Source: JAZDRH01 sp047470865 (GTDB lineage: Bacteria; Pseudomonadota; Gammaproteobacteria; Pseudomonadales; Pseudomonadaceae). Taken from it: a stretch of DNA of 64,000 nt. Under the pieces are notes generated by a model, which saw nothing but the letters and a program-made list of their open reading frames with translations, made no database searches and had not been told where the DNA came from. Positions 38,438-49,000 of this stretch are shown piece by piece. The stretch is from the NCBI RefSeq assembly GCF_047470865.1, contig NZ_JAZDRH010000003.1:143834-207833 (forward strand). The letters are read 5' to 3'. The translations under genes and the position numbers were made by a program. Position 1 is the stretch's first letter. Each line of letters starts with the position of its first letter.

Positions 38438-39650
38438 GTAAACTCTCCGCAGGTTGGATGCGTATCGCGCGCAGTGCGCCTATGCTGGAAACTGCAACAG
38501 CAACCAATACGGCTAATAATAAAGCAAGTACGCCATGGGTGAAGGTTATTTTGCAGGCAAAGTTATTAGTATTTTCGCTGCTAACCAAAACACTATTAAA
38601 TAATTCGCTACCTAAGCTGTATAAGCCTAGACCTACCACATAGGCGAGTAAAGTAATTAATAAGGCTTGTATAACAACATAGAAAGCGACAGAAAACTTG
38701 GTAAAACCTAATAGGCGTAGAACAGCAAGGTCTTTGCGTTTGCGGTCAATATTGGCTAAAAAAGCACCAATAAGTGAAGCTATACAGCCAATCAAAGCCG
38801 TTAAGGCAATCACAGCAAAAATGAGTCCAAGTACCTTATTAATAGCTTTGACATTTTCAATCTCAGCTAATCGACTGCTGGTTTCAATATGTTGTTGCTC
38901 TAACTGATTAATAATAGGTTTAACAGCATCAATATGCGCAGCATAAAGACGCACTTTAGAAAATGTAGTGGCTTGTGTGCTTAATGCGCTACCAGTAGTT
39001 AAGCCGTAATCAGGAATAAGCACGCCATCTCGAAATTGCTCTAAGCTAATAAGGCGAGGTTGACTAACAAAAGCAGCAGGACGAGAGAAGCGAGTAGCAT
39101 CCAGAATGGCAACTACCTGTAGTTGCAGTTCACCGCGCTCATTGACGTTATCTAGCTTGCGTGATGCACGTAAACGAAGGGTATCGCCAACCTGAATATT
39201 TAAACGCTGGGCGGCCGCCGCACTGAGAATTGTTTGCTGGTCTGTAAGTTGGCTCAGTTCAGTGTTGAGTAGGGGATCTTTGGCTGCTGTAGGGATAATT
39301 TCAGCGTTTTCTACAAAACGGCGGTTATCCACAATTAGGTCGGCTTGCGTATTTAATGAGCGTGTTTGCCCAATGGCAAAACCCACCTCGGCTTGTTGCT
39401 GTAACTGTTCTATCCATTCTGTTGTGTAGTTGCCGCTAGAAAGCATTTTGATTTCTAGATTACGTGGGTCTTGCAGTAAGTCTTCTTGCAGCTGATTAAC
39501 AACACCGTATTTAAGACCAAATAACAACAACAAAGGAGCTATTACAGCGACAAGAGAAGCGCCAATACAAAAAGAGACCTTGCGGTCATGCCAAAGGTCG
39601 CGACAGGCCAGTCGCAGCAATAATGCCAAACTATGAGTCGCAGAGGACAA
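38427..39650 (-). CDS. FtsX/MacB-type ABC transporter permease
   Basis: A 407-residue permease with four helices: one near residues 22-45 (ASLVAVIAPLLLLFGL), then a large periplasmic domain (about 50-275) and three C-terminal helices (LGLIFAVIALTALIGCIASLIGAFL ... VVIQALLITLLAYVVGLGLYSL ... GVLALLLAVLVAVAVSSIGAL). RKDLAVLRLLGFTK is the conserved FtsX cytoplasmic loop. TTG start with GGAG upstream, inside the end of the ATPase gene (20-base overlap). MacB/LolC-type permeases transmit mechanical force across the membrane instead of translocating substrate. Confidence 0.88.
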   Translation of the reverse strand: MSSATHSLALLLRLACRDLWHDRKVSFCIGASLVAVIAPLLLLFGLKYGVVNQLQEDLLQDPRNLEIKMLSSGNYTTEWIEQLQQQAEVGFAIGQTRSLNTQADLIVDNRRFVENAEIIPTAAKDPLLNTELSQLTDQQTILSAAAAQRLNIQVGDTLRLRASRKLDNVNERGELQLQVVAILDATRFSRPAAFVSQPRLISLEQFRDGVLIPDYGLTTGSALSTQATTFSKVRLYAAHIDAVKPIINQLEQQHIETSSRLAEIENVKAINKVLGLIFAVIALTALIGCIASLIGAFLANIDRKRKDLAVLRLLGFTKFSVAFYVVIQALLITLLAYVVGLGLYSLGSELFNSVLVSSENTNNFACKITFTHGVLALLLAVLVAVAVSSIGALRAIRIQPAESLREL

Positions 39651-40332
39651 AGCTAGTTACTCCAGGTTGACAGTTAGCTTGCAGGGTAGGCAGCTCAAAC
39701 TCTTTGACGAGTGACCAGTCGTGTGAGACGACTAAAGCGCTGAGTTTAAGTTCTGCTACCAGCTCTAAAAAAAGCTCAAATAAACGATGGGCACTGTGTG
39801 GATCCAGAGCAGCGGTTGGTTCATCGGCTAGCAATAATTGTGGCTCATGGGCGATAGCACGTATACAGGCTACGCGCTGGCGCTCACCAATAGATAAGGC
39901 TTGAGGTAGTTTATTAAGCAAATGCTCTAGTTTAAGTACATTGATGGCATGCTCAACATGTTCACTGGTTTGCGTCAAACCCAGTAAACGGCGGGGTAAT
40001 TGAATATTATCGCGTACATTTAGGAAGGGTAATAAGCCGCCATTTTGTAGCACGAAGCCTAGATAGCGAGCGCGAATATCCGCCAGTGCGTTATCGTTAT
40101 GAGCTGCGTTAAGTTGCACAATATCCACACTAGGATCACCCAGTTGGAATACGTTTACTTGCTCAGGTTTTAGTAATAACCCAATAGCTTCCAATAAGGT
40201 ACTTTTTCCACAGCCACTCTCGCCAGTTACAGCGAGCACTTGCCCTGCATCGAGCTTAAGTTCGGGCAGGGTCACGCAATGTTGTTGCGCCCCTGCTCCA
40301 CGGGTTATGTTTAATCCTGCAATGCTAAGCAT
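39631..40332 (-). CDS. ABC transporter ATP-binding protein (LolD/MacB type)
   Basis: A 233-residue ATPase partnering the FtsX-like permease. Walker A GESGCGKSTLLE (about 36-47), Q-loop LGFVLQNGGLLPFLNV, signature LSIGERQRVACIRA (LSIGE variant of LSGGQ), Walker B LLLADEPTAALD and switch VSHDWSLV. The start overlaps the preceding vWA gene stop by one base (TAATG). An energy-supplying part of the Srf-type cluster. Confidence 0.92.
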   Translation of the reverse strand: MLSIAGLNITRGAGAQQHCVTLPELKLDAGQVLAVTGESGCGKSTLLEAIGLLLKPEQVNVFQLGDPSVDIVQLNAAHNDNALADIRARYLGFVLQNGGLLPFLNVRDNIQLPRRLLGLTQTSEHVEHAINVLKLEHLLNKLPQALSIGERQRVACIRAIAHEPQLLLADEPTAALDPHSAHRLFELFLELVAELKLSALVVSHDWSLVKEFELPTLQANCQPGVTSFVLCDS

Positions 40333-42287
40333 TAAGGCATCATCTCAAGAGGCACAGGATAAACGTCTTCACGTGCGTCGGCACTTTCACTGAGTTTTAC
40401 CCAGCGGTCGACATCAGCGTTATAACGTTGGTAATGGCGTAGTTTGGTGCTGACATTACGAATAAACTTTTCTTGAGCTAGACCGTCCCAGCCTTTCCAT
40501 GTTTCTTCGTCCAGATTCAGCACTTCACTTTGGTAGGGTAGATCTTCCAAGTATTCACCCATTACACCCAGTTCAGCGAGTTTTACATTATCTTTTTGCT
40601 GCAATTGGTTAGGGTCGGTCCCCATAGTGGCAGCTACGCTACGTAAACGGCTGAACATTTCTGACGGAGAAATGAGGCCTTCGTTAGCCGCATCTAAAAT
40701 TTCTTTCATGATGTCGCTAAGATCACTTAGTTGCGCTTTGGTGAGTAAAACACGCACATCTGTGGTTGGAATATTCTGTTTGACTAGGTCGCGATCGCTA
40801 ATCCACGCTTGGAAAACAGGCGGCGCTTTAGCCCCTGTTTTTGCGCCCAAATAAGACAGTTGCATAGCATGTCCAATGAGTTTGGCATCTTCCAACATTT
40901 TGTCTTTATTAGGGGCTTCGGCATTGGCTGCACTACCAATAGCATTATCACCTAAATAGGCGGCTTTAACTTGGCTTGTGATGGCATTGGCTAGCGCATC
41001 TACTTTTTGCCCAAACTCATTTACATCACCGGCATTAACAGGATAGTAGAGTGATGTATTGGTTGGCGTGTAAGTAGAAAGGGTTTGATATTGGGCTTCA
41101 GCGCGTGCATGGTCTTTAACACCTTGCGGTGTTTTCAAGTGTAGGGTATAGATTGCCACACCAGATTTGCTGGCTTCAAGACGCACTTGATCAGGATTTA
41201 AACCCGTTGAGCTAAGCGGGTCATCACCTTCCATGCCACTAGCATCCGTAATAAGGATGATATAGCGTGCACCAAACTCGTTCCATTTGACTTGGTCAAG
41301 GGCTTGCATAACACCTGCGAGTGGATCTTCATACCAGTAGGCTGTGGAAACACTGGCTTGCTTTAAGCTTTTGATTTTATTTAAGAAGTCAGCGCCATCT
41401 TTAACGGTGCTTGGATCGGCATACATTTTACTGACGTATTCCAATCCTGGGCGATCTTTAATACTGCTACGAAATGAAACCAAGCCAAATTTAACTTGCT
41501 TTCCTAGGTTTTCAGACTCCACACGCTTATAAACATTCTCAACAGCTTGGCGTGTACGCTCAATATAGGGCTGCATGGAAATAGTGGAGTCAATAACAAA
41601 TACAACCGAAGCGCTAAACTCTTTTAACTGACTAGTCGTATTAACAGCACGTGCACCACCTGTAGCTGAGTTTTGCGCATCTTCTTTGCTAACCGAGGCA
41701 ACATTGAGAACACGGGTGCGGAAGCCTTCTTCCGTCATGACTTCTTCGCCGCTTAAAATCGGCAATAGATAAAACTGCTTTTGTAAATCAATGTAGAACT
41801 CAGGCTCCTGTGCAACAACACCCTTGGCGCTGTTGTTGGCTTTTAAGGAACTACGCAATGGCGCCACAGCAGCCGCAGGGTTACTAGCGTCGAGTATGCT
41901 TTCTAAGTCTTTACGTTCTTTAAAAAAGAGTAAACGATCCCGGTTAGCGGGGTTGGTGAATGCTAGCGTTAGCTGCATTTTCCAATCGACTGTACAGTTA
42001 GCGGGTAGCCAGCCGACAGTTTTACCATAGCTATCAGGGCCTACTTTTAGCCATTCGCCACCTGTGCTGTTATTGCGTTCATACACATAAAAGCGGCTAA
42101 ATGCGGCTTGTTCTTTGCCTGTACGTTGCCCAGCTTGGTCTGCCAATTTGCAGCCTGGTGTTGTTAACACACGCTGGTAGAGTGTTTTTTTACCTTCTTG
42201 CAGCAGTGGTTTATCTGCGGCCAGTGCGGCTTGAGCACTGAAAACGCTAGCTAAAGCTAGCGCTAGGTGAGATAGATTGAGTTTCAC
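40332..42287 (-). CDS. Exported protein with SH3-like and vWA domains (Srf cluster)
   Basis: A 651-residue protein with signal MKLNLSHLALALASVFSAQAALA. Residues about 35-95 resemble a bacterial SH3-like domain (KTLYQRVLTTPGCKLADQAG ... GEWLKVGPDSYGKTVGWLPANC). A vWA domain starts near residue 225 with SVVFVIDSTISMQPYIERTR (MIDAS-like DxTxS instead of DxSxS) and continues YIILITDASGMEGDDPLS and IYTLHLKTP. The C-terminal 200 residues are helical and unrecognised. GTG start in a GTGA overlap with the preceding gene. Periplasmic; likely docks on the FtsX-like transporter or the bitopic vWA proteins. Confidence 0.83.
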   Translation of the reverse strand: MKLNLSHLALALASVFSAQAALAADKPLLQEGKKTLYQRVLTTPGCKLADQAGQRTGKEQAAFSRFYVYERNNSTGGEWLKVGPDSYGKTVGWLPANCTVDWKMQLTLAFTNPANRDRLLFFKERKDLESILDASNPAAAVAPLRSSLKANNSAKGVVAQEPEFYIDLQKQFYLLPILSGEEVMTEEGFRTRVLNVASVSKEDAQNSATGGARAVNTTSQLKEFSASVVFVIDSTISMQPYIERTRQAVENVYKRVESENLGKQVKFGLVSFRSSIKDRPGLEYVSKMYADPSTVKDGADFLNKIKSLKQASVSTAYWYEDPLAGVMQALDQVKWNEFGARYIILITDASGMEGDDPLSSTGLNPDQVRLEASKSGVAIYTLHLKTPQGVKDHARAEAQYQTLSTYTPTNTSLYYPVNAGDVNEFGQKVDALANAITSQVKAAYLGDNAIGSAANAEAPNKDKMLEDAKLIGHAMQLSYLGAKTGAKAPPVFQAWISDRDLVKQNIPTTDVRVLLTKAQLSDLSDIMKEILDAANEGLISPSEMFSRLRSVAATMGTDPNQLQQKDNVKLAELGVMGEYLEDLPYQSEVLNLDEETWKGWDGLAQEKFIRNVSTKLRHYQRYNADVDRWVKLSESADAREDVYPVPLEMMP

Positions 42288-43315
42288 GGCGCCAATTCCT
42301 CTAAGCGTTGTTTAGCTTCAGTATTGTTAGGCTCGTTTAAAATTACGGTTTCATACCAGTAGCTTGCAGTGCTGGCATCGGCTTCTTTAAAGCAAGCGTT
42401 AGATTGGTAGAATTTAGGATCATATTCTTTGGCGTAAGCTAGTGCGATTAGCACATCACCTGCTTGTGCACGGTTGGCATATAGACGTTGTGCAATACCA
42501 CAGTGATTATTGCTTTTAGCCTGCTGGATGACCTCTAGAATCGCCTTGCTATCTTTTGTTTCTTTTAAGCAGCTTTGAATAAAGCTTAGCTCGTTTTCAG
42601 ATTTCATACTGTCTACGGAGCAACTGCCACCTTTATTCTCAGGTTCTGCTGAGCTGGGCGCACTCGGTTTCTGATTTAACAACCACCAGACAGCGGCGCC
42701 AATAATAGCCAGTACAATTACCAATAGCAGAATAATTAATAATCCTTTGCCGCCTTTCTTTTTTTCCGCCATAGGCGGTGCAGGAGGAGGCATTGGTGCT
42801 GGTTCGGGGGCTGGTTCTGGTTCAGCTACAATAGGTTCTGGCTCAGGTTCAGGCGTGATTTCTGGTTCTGGCTCAGGAATAACTTCAGGCTCAGGTTCTG
42901 CAATGGGCGCAGCAGGCTTGGCCAGTTGCCCTTTAGCTTGGTGATCTTGGCTGCTACCTAGCGCGCTAGAAGGCAGTAAACTGGCTTCAGGCTTGAGAAT
43001 GCCCATGCCTTGTGCGCCAGTTTCATCACGCACAGTAATGCGATAGTTGGCGTTAATATTTTCTAGAATAGGGTCAATAAGATCTGCGCCAACATCGACT
43101 GACAAGTCATCACCTAGGCTTTCTAGATCGCTTAGCATGAACCAATAAGGGCTGCTATTCCAGGTGTTCTGGCTACCATCTAAGTAATTACCGTCTTGGT
43201 TACGTTGCACTGAGAAAGAAAGGCCAGATATAGCGCCTTCCCAGTTGCGGATGCACATTTTTGCCCGCCCAGGATAGTTGGGCGTGAGTGGCATAAGGCG
43301 GACATTAATTCTCAT
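42284..43315 (-). CDS. Single-pass PE-rich protein with periplasmic repeat-like domain (Srf cluster)
   Basis: A 343-residue protein of no family I recognise. The N-terminal 125 residues form a beta-rich domain (ISGLSFSVQRNQDGNYLDGS, YRITVRDETGAQGMGIL). A Pro/Glu-rich segment (about 140-175) precedes the membrane helix GLLIILLLVIVLAIIGAAVWWLL (about 192-214). A C-terminal domain of about 110 residues with Cys and TPR/Sel1-like helices (CFKEADASTASYWYETVILNEPNNTEAKQRLEEL) follows. The PE segment is on the opposite side of the helix from that in the vWA paralogues. It starts six bases after the SrfC stop. Confidence 0.78.
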   Translation of the reverse strand: MRINVRLMPLTPNYPGRAKMCIRNWEGAISGLSFSVQRNQDGNYLDGSQNTWNSSPYWFMLSDLESLGDDLSVDVGADLIDPILENINANYRITVRDETGAQGMGILKPEASLLPSSALGSSQDHQAKGQLAKPAAPIAEPEPEVIPEPEPEITPEPEPEPIVAEPEPAPEPAPMPPPAPPMAEKKKGGKGLLIILLLVIVLAIIGAAVWWLLNQKPSAPSSAEPENKGGSCSVDSMKSENELSFIQSCLKETKDSKAILEVIQQAKSNNHCGIAQRLYANRAQAGDVLIALAYAKEYDPKFYQSNACFKEADASTASYWYETVILNEPNNTEAKQRLEELAP

Positions 43316-43321
43316 TGGGGA

Positions 43322-46021
43322 TTAACCTTCAAAAGTTTCCAAAACACGACCTAGCGCATTATTTTGCTCTAAGCTAATTTCGCGGCCTTGACTGTGACCC
43401 GCATTATTTAAGGTGATATCAACAATAGCAGTAAACCAGTCAAATAAATAACGACGGCTTGGATCTTCTGGCTTTTCACCAAGTTGCGGTAAGTCAGCTG
43501 GGCCTTCAGTGTCGTAATAGTCAAACACATGGCCGGGCTGGTTTTGCATACGAACAGGACGCTGATCTTTAGCTAGATTCAAATTGCCTAGCCACGCAAT
43601 GTAGTCTTGCAAAATAATTTGCGTTGTCAGCACTTGTTTTTCGACGGTTTGCTCGCGGCGTGTGCCCGTTTGTGTATGCGCTAGTAAGGCTTCAGTTAGC
43701 TTTTCTTGTAGCTCATAGCGGTAGCTTGCGGTAATGATCTCGTCTGTGAGTGCTGTAATGGCTTCACGACTTAAGCGCAAAATACCTAATACTTGCTGAC
43801 GTTCGGATAATTCACGCAAGTGTTTTACCCATGCACTAAATACAGCTTTGGCAAAACGATGCTCATGGCTGTTTATTTTACGGGTTTGGTTTTCTGCGAC
43901 AGGAGCAGGTTCGTTAGAAAAAATATTACCAAAATCAAAACCGCTGTCGTTGCCATAGAAGTTAGGTGCGCTGTCAGCAGGTTTGCTACCTTCCTCGCCT
44001 TCGTCCTCATGGCTATCTTCTTCATATACACCACTAAGATAGAGGTTACGCAGCGTATCATCAGGAATAGCTAAATAATTCATTAACTCGCCAATAGAGG
44101 CAGACTGTGGACCTAGGTTTTGTAGAATTAATTGCGCTTTTGCTTTCTTCTCGCCCAGCGCGGCATCACCATCTTCTTGGTACCAGCGTTTTAAGCCAGA
44201 GGTAACGGATTCATGCCATTGTTCCCATTGTTGATTGATGCGACTAAGTTTGAAGTCAAGGTTGGCAATGCCTGTAAAGCTGCTACTAAAGCGGGTAATA
44301 CCACCATCATTTAGCCCTAACATGGCATCCCATGCTTGGTCAATCTGTGCTACATGGGCTTTTACAGGGTCGGTATTAATAATAGTTTCGCGCAGATCAG
44401 CCAGTTTTTCTGAAAATTGATCAATAATACCTGTTTCATTTTCTTCGCCATCTAGCTGGATAAATGGTGTTTGTAAACGTGGTTTACGCACCAAGAACGT
44501 ATTGTTAAATGCTTGGTTAGGCGCCCATTCCTTCATCCAGTCAAAGTTACCAAAGCGCTCCACCATGGTCAGGTTAATCATGTTTTCACAGGATTCTGCC
44601 ATTTGCTCTTTTTTCAGATTGAGCGCGTTAGTAATAAAGCCGTCCATCATGGTCAGCGCCCAGATTAAGCCATTACGGCCTTTACGTTCTTCTGGAGTAG
44701 CGCCTTGTGTTTTGCTGATCCATTGACTAAGCACAGGACCTACAGTCACAACTTCACTTTGTTTGAAAGAGCTTGTACACATAACCAAGGCATTCATTTC
44801 TTGGAAGGTGGTATAGCGTTCAAACAAATAGGCGACTTTGCCCCGCAAAATTAAGCGCGAAACAGGGCTGGCATTATCGCCACTTTCAACCGCATCTTCG
44901 ATTTTTAACAGCTTTTGACGTGTACGATAGCCAGGGAAGTCGAGTAGATCGACTTGCTCTACAATGGCATCTTTGGGTGGATTAGCGAGTGGAAAAACTA
45001 ATTCTGTAGTCAGTGCCGTTAGCTGACCCGTTAGAATTTGCGTAGGGTTGCCCAGTTGCCCATTGTTAAAAGGGCGTACTTGCAATGGGATATCACGCGC
45101 TGTCATTAACATGCTCAGCGTGTTGACGTTCATAATGCTGTTAGTTTGTACTAGCTTGCCATCTTTGTTTTGCACTAACACATTAATAGGCGCAAAAATT
45201 TTCTCAGGAAGACCTAGCTGATGCAGTGCCCCGACTAATTGCACATAGGTTTGGCTGATTAAGCCTTGTTGTCCCCATATAATAGACAGTACTTGTGCAC
45301 GTTGGCTAACACTTAGATAAGGCGCAATTTGAATCAAGCGAGGCCAGTAGTTGGCTTCAAGTTTACTAACAGAACTACGGTAGTTGTTACGTAGATAGTC
45401 TGCCAAAGCAACGATATCTTCGGCAATAATTCCTGGAACAGGTGAGGAGCATACTAAGTCATCAAATGGTGCTAAGGTTTGCGCAATAAGCTCTTCAGTG
45501 ATTTCAAAATCAATGCGTTCTTGGTCAAAATCTTCAAACCATGAGTTGGCAAGAATCATAGCCACTTCAATTTCATTGAATAAGCGCAACTCCAAAGGGT
45601 AGTTGGCATCTTCAACTGTGCTACCTTGACAGGTAAAACGTGTTACTAGGCCAGTAGCTTCTTTACCACTGCCAATAGGGTTGAAATGGTCTATAAAGTT
45701 TAACCGTGAGCCACCACCAATATCGGTTTCTAGTTCGCCACTATCATCGGCTGCCAAAGCCGAAATAAGATAGGACTTCCCCGCTTGTGAAAGGCCAAAG
45801 AAGCCCACCGTCATTGGCGTGCCTGCTACGCGTTTTAAGCTTTTAGCTAGGTTACGTGCACGATAGAGCTTGAGATTGAAAGCATCGGCTTCGGCGTCTA
45901 GACGTGGTGCATTTGGGCGAACTTCCTCAATCCAGTTTAATGCTTGTTCAGCACCGTCGTAGATTTTTCCCCATTTGCTAATCAGTTGTTGCTGCTGCGC
46001 AGTTAATGTATTTGGGTTCAT
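43322..46021 (-). CDS. SrfC-like putative virulence factor, dynamin-like P-loop protein
   Basis: An 899-residue cytoplasmic protein resembling the SrfC/bacterial virulence factor family. The P-loop GFFGLSQAGKSYLISAL (about 73-89) and a switch-I-like GKEATGLVTRFT plus the G3 motif VDLLDFPGY (near 358) read as a large dynamin-like GTPase or ATPase. The rest is helical with an acidic linker (EEDSHEDEGEEGSKPAD). I start at MNPNTLTAQQQ, in an ATGA overlap with SrfB; the ten extra upstream residues would lie inside srfB. In Salmonella the srfABC genes are SsrB-regulated, but the biochemical role is unresolved. Confidence 0.87.
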   Translation of the reverse strand: MNPNTLTAQQQQLISKWGKIYDGAEQALNWIEEVRPNAPRLDAEADAFNLKLYRARNLAKSLKRVAGTPMTVGFFGLSQAGKSYLISALAADDSGELETDIGGGSRLNFIDHFNPIGSGKEATGLVTRFTCQGSTVEDANYPLELRLFNEIEVAMILANSWFEDFDQERIDFEITEELIAQTLAPFDDLVCSSPVPGIIAEDIVALADYLRNNYRSSVSKLEANYWPRLIQIAPYLSVSQRAQVLSIIWGQQGLISQTYVQLVGALHQLGLPEKIFAPINVLVQNKDGKLVQTNSIMNVNTLSMLMTARDIPLQVRPFNNGQLGNPTQILTGQLTALTTELVFPLANPPKDAIVEQVDLLDFPGYRTRQKLLKIEDAVESGDNASPVSRLILRGKVAYLFERYTTFQEMNALVMCTSSFKQSEVVTVGPVLSQWISKTQGATPEERKGRNGLIWALTMMDGFITNALNLKKEQMAESCENMINLTMVERFGNFDWMKEWAPNQAFNNTFLVRKPRLQTPFIQLDGEENETGIIDQFSEKLADLRETIINTDPVKAHVAQIDQAWDAMLGLNDGGITRFSSSFTGIANLDFKLSRINQQWEQWHESVTSGLKRWYQEDGDAALGEKKAKAQLILQNLGPQSASIGELMNYLAIPDDTLRNLYLSGVYEEDSHEDEGEEGSKPADSAPNFYGNDSGFDFGNIFSNEPAPVAENQTRKINSHEHRFAKAVFSAWVKHLRELSERQQVLGILRLSREAITALTDEIITASYRYELQEKLTEALLAHTQTGTRREQTVEKQVLTTQIILQDYIAWLGNLNLAKDQRPVRMQNQPGHVFDYYDTEGPADLPQLGEKPEDPSRRYLFDWFTAIVDITLNNAGHSQGREISLEQNNALGRVLETFEG

Positions 46022-49000
46022 TTGCGTTTCACACTTCCACTGTCTAGCCAATAGTTAGTATCGCTCATATCTGAGTCAAGCATAGTATTTAGCTCTAGTT
46101 TGAGATCAGCGCGGGCGTTAAAGCTGGTTTGCACATTACATTCCACACGGTCGATCACTAGGCGGTCACTAATAATGCCCATCTTTTTCTCGCTTTCTTT
46201 GGCACTTACTTTTAAACGAACTCTCAGTACAGGAAGGTCGTTACTCTGTGCCGAGGCGCGGTTATATTTTTCCTTGCCTTGTGGCGTAAAACGCAAGGTG
46301 TAGAGCGGTGAAGCACTCCAGCGTTTAATAGGTAGCTGGCGGAAACCTAGGCGAATATCACCACGAAGCTCAAGCTGTGGCGTTTCACCATCCTCTGTCC
46401 CGTCTACTGTTGGCAACACAATAGCGTTGTCTTGAGTTTTAATGTTGTTGTATAGCACGTCGCCTTGACCAATATAGTTGTCCTTATCAATGATGCCAAA
46501 ATAGCGGATGGTTGAATAAGGTTTAAGGTCAATTGAGCGGAAATAGAAGTTTTGAATATTATGATTAGCGGCCAACAAACATAGCATAGCACCAACAGAT
46601 GCTGTGGTTTTTGGGTCATCAATCATGCCATTGCGATGGAATGGGTACCAACCGCCCGTGTGGTAACTTTGCATCGGAATAATACGGCCTGGCGGTAAAG
46701 GTAAATTCTTACGCAGGAAGGCTTGTACACCAGGTAGGCGCGAAGGACGGCCTGTCAGCAACAGCACATCACATGGATATTGAGTGATAACTTCACACAG
46801 GCTTGAAAGCGCATCCATAATTGTCACATCGCGCGATAAGAACATGCCATGTAATTTGGCAAGATCCACTGTCAATTGCACACTATGTAAGTCAAAACTC
46901 ACATCGGCGGTACCAAGGTTACGTCGAATCGCACCTAGTACAAAGTCTTGCACTTCTTGGCTGGCGCGCGAGCCTTGCATTAGTTCTGCAAAGGCAAAGT
47001 TACGGCGTCCTTCAGGCGTTTCTGGGTCAAATTGCTCATACGTTTTTAGAATATTCAACGCGATCGGCGAGAATACTTGTAAGGTGAGCTGTTGGCGATA
47101 AATCTCATTTTGCGTACTGACGGACTCATTGCCACATAACACAGACATTAAGGATTCAGGCTCACGTACGCCAAGGTTGCTAAGCGCATGGCTTAAGCTG
47201 GGTAGAACGAAGGTTTGGATAACATCTAGAACAATATCATCGCCCGCCACTTTGAAGCTGTCACGAAAGCGTTGTTTTGGCACTATATGCACATTACTAC
47301 CGCTGCTAGTGCCGCCTGCGCGATCTAAACGATAGTCTGTAATAACAAGGTCGGTGGTGCCGCCGCCAATATCAATAGTGGCTAAGGTGATTTTTTCTTT
47401 GCCAGCCGTCAGTTCTTTGTCAGGGCGCGCAATTGCTTTGAAAAACTCTTCTGGATGGCTGGCAAAGTTTTCGTTGATCTCTGTATAGAGATATACCAAT
47501 TGCCCACATGAGGCTTCGTCCCACTCTACGCGTGTTTGTGGTAGCGGTACTATTGGCATTGGAATATCTATGCCAGTGCTTTGATCATGTGGCGCTTTAA
47601 ATGGATTTTCATCACCTTTATGCCAGCCAAGACTTTTCCATACTAAGCCAATGGCCTGGTTCAAGCGGTCTTGCAAAATAGCACGCTCAGCTTGTGCCAT
47701 GCCTGGTGGAACCGTCAACGTAATACTATTCAGTCGACGAGGTGTGTGCGTTAAACCTTGGCGTGAGCGTTGCGCTGGGCTATTGATTTGGCAAAGTGCT
47801 TGAGCAATCACTTCCGACAGCATGAATGTCATTAATGAGCTGCGACTGTAACGCGGTAGGAATACGGGTAAACGATCTAGCTCATCCAGTGTAAATAAGG
47901 CTTCACCATATTCATCAATTAAATGAGAGAACGGCGCAGCAGTGGCATGTGCTTCCGTATCATTTTTAATGAATGAACAGTTAAACCGCCAGCCATGATC
48001 ATAAGCTGATTCATCCCATAAATAGCGTTTCGGGCTGGATAAGCCAGTAGAGCCCTCAGTGCCTCGGCGTAAGCTAGCTAAGCGCCCGGCTTCAGAGCCA
48101 ACACGGGCAATAGTTGGCCATAAAAATGCGTTGTTACGTCCACTTTTTACAGCAAAGTTTTCTTTACCAAAAACAGCTTGGGCAAATTCAATGCGGCTCT
48201 CAAAGGGGTGATTGTAAACACATTCAGGTCTCACTAAGTCGCGTAATTGCAAAATATAGTTATTTTTTAAACCTGAACCCGCCTGACCGTGGTTTTCAAT
48301 CAAAATGCCACAAGTGCGTGAGTTGCCCACGTCTAGGACTAAGTCCACAGGAATAGCAGGTGATAAGTTAGTGCGATCGCTATTTACTATTTTTACTTGA
48401 GGAATTTCAATTTTTGGCTGGGTGCTACTTTTATGTACTGTCGTTTTGCAAATTAATGCTAGGACGTTTAGTAAATGCGCTTGAGGCTCGCGACGATCAA
48501 TCGCATCTTCAATATCTTGTGCATCTAAATGAGTCGAAGCTTCAAGGAAAATATTTTCCATCCAGCTATTAACCCATTCTTGTGTAAAGAACCAGTTAGT
48601 CAGTTCGACCGTATTGGTAAGCTTAAACGTAACGCCAGCATTCACATCTTTATCGCTAGGCGCTAAATAGCTTGCATGCTCATTGGCTGGCATTAAGTTA
48701 GTATCAAAGCCAATAGTTAAACGGTAATTGTTGCCGTCAATATCAGGCTCTTCTAATTGCACGATACGCATACGTGCCCAGTTAGCTGGGCCTTGATCAT
48801 AGCGATAGGGTGCAATAAAACGTAAGAAGGGCAGTGGTAGCCAATGCCCGTTTAACAAATTTAGGCTTTGTTCTAGTGGAACATCGTATTCTGGCTCGCC
48901 TTTCACAATGTTTTGCGAAATCAACTCAGGCGTTTTGTCATAAAAGAAAAAGTCTTCTTCAGGGTTGTACGCCATTAAGGTAACGGTTTCGTTGGTTACC

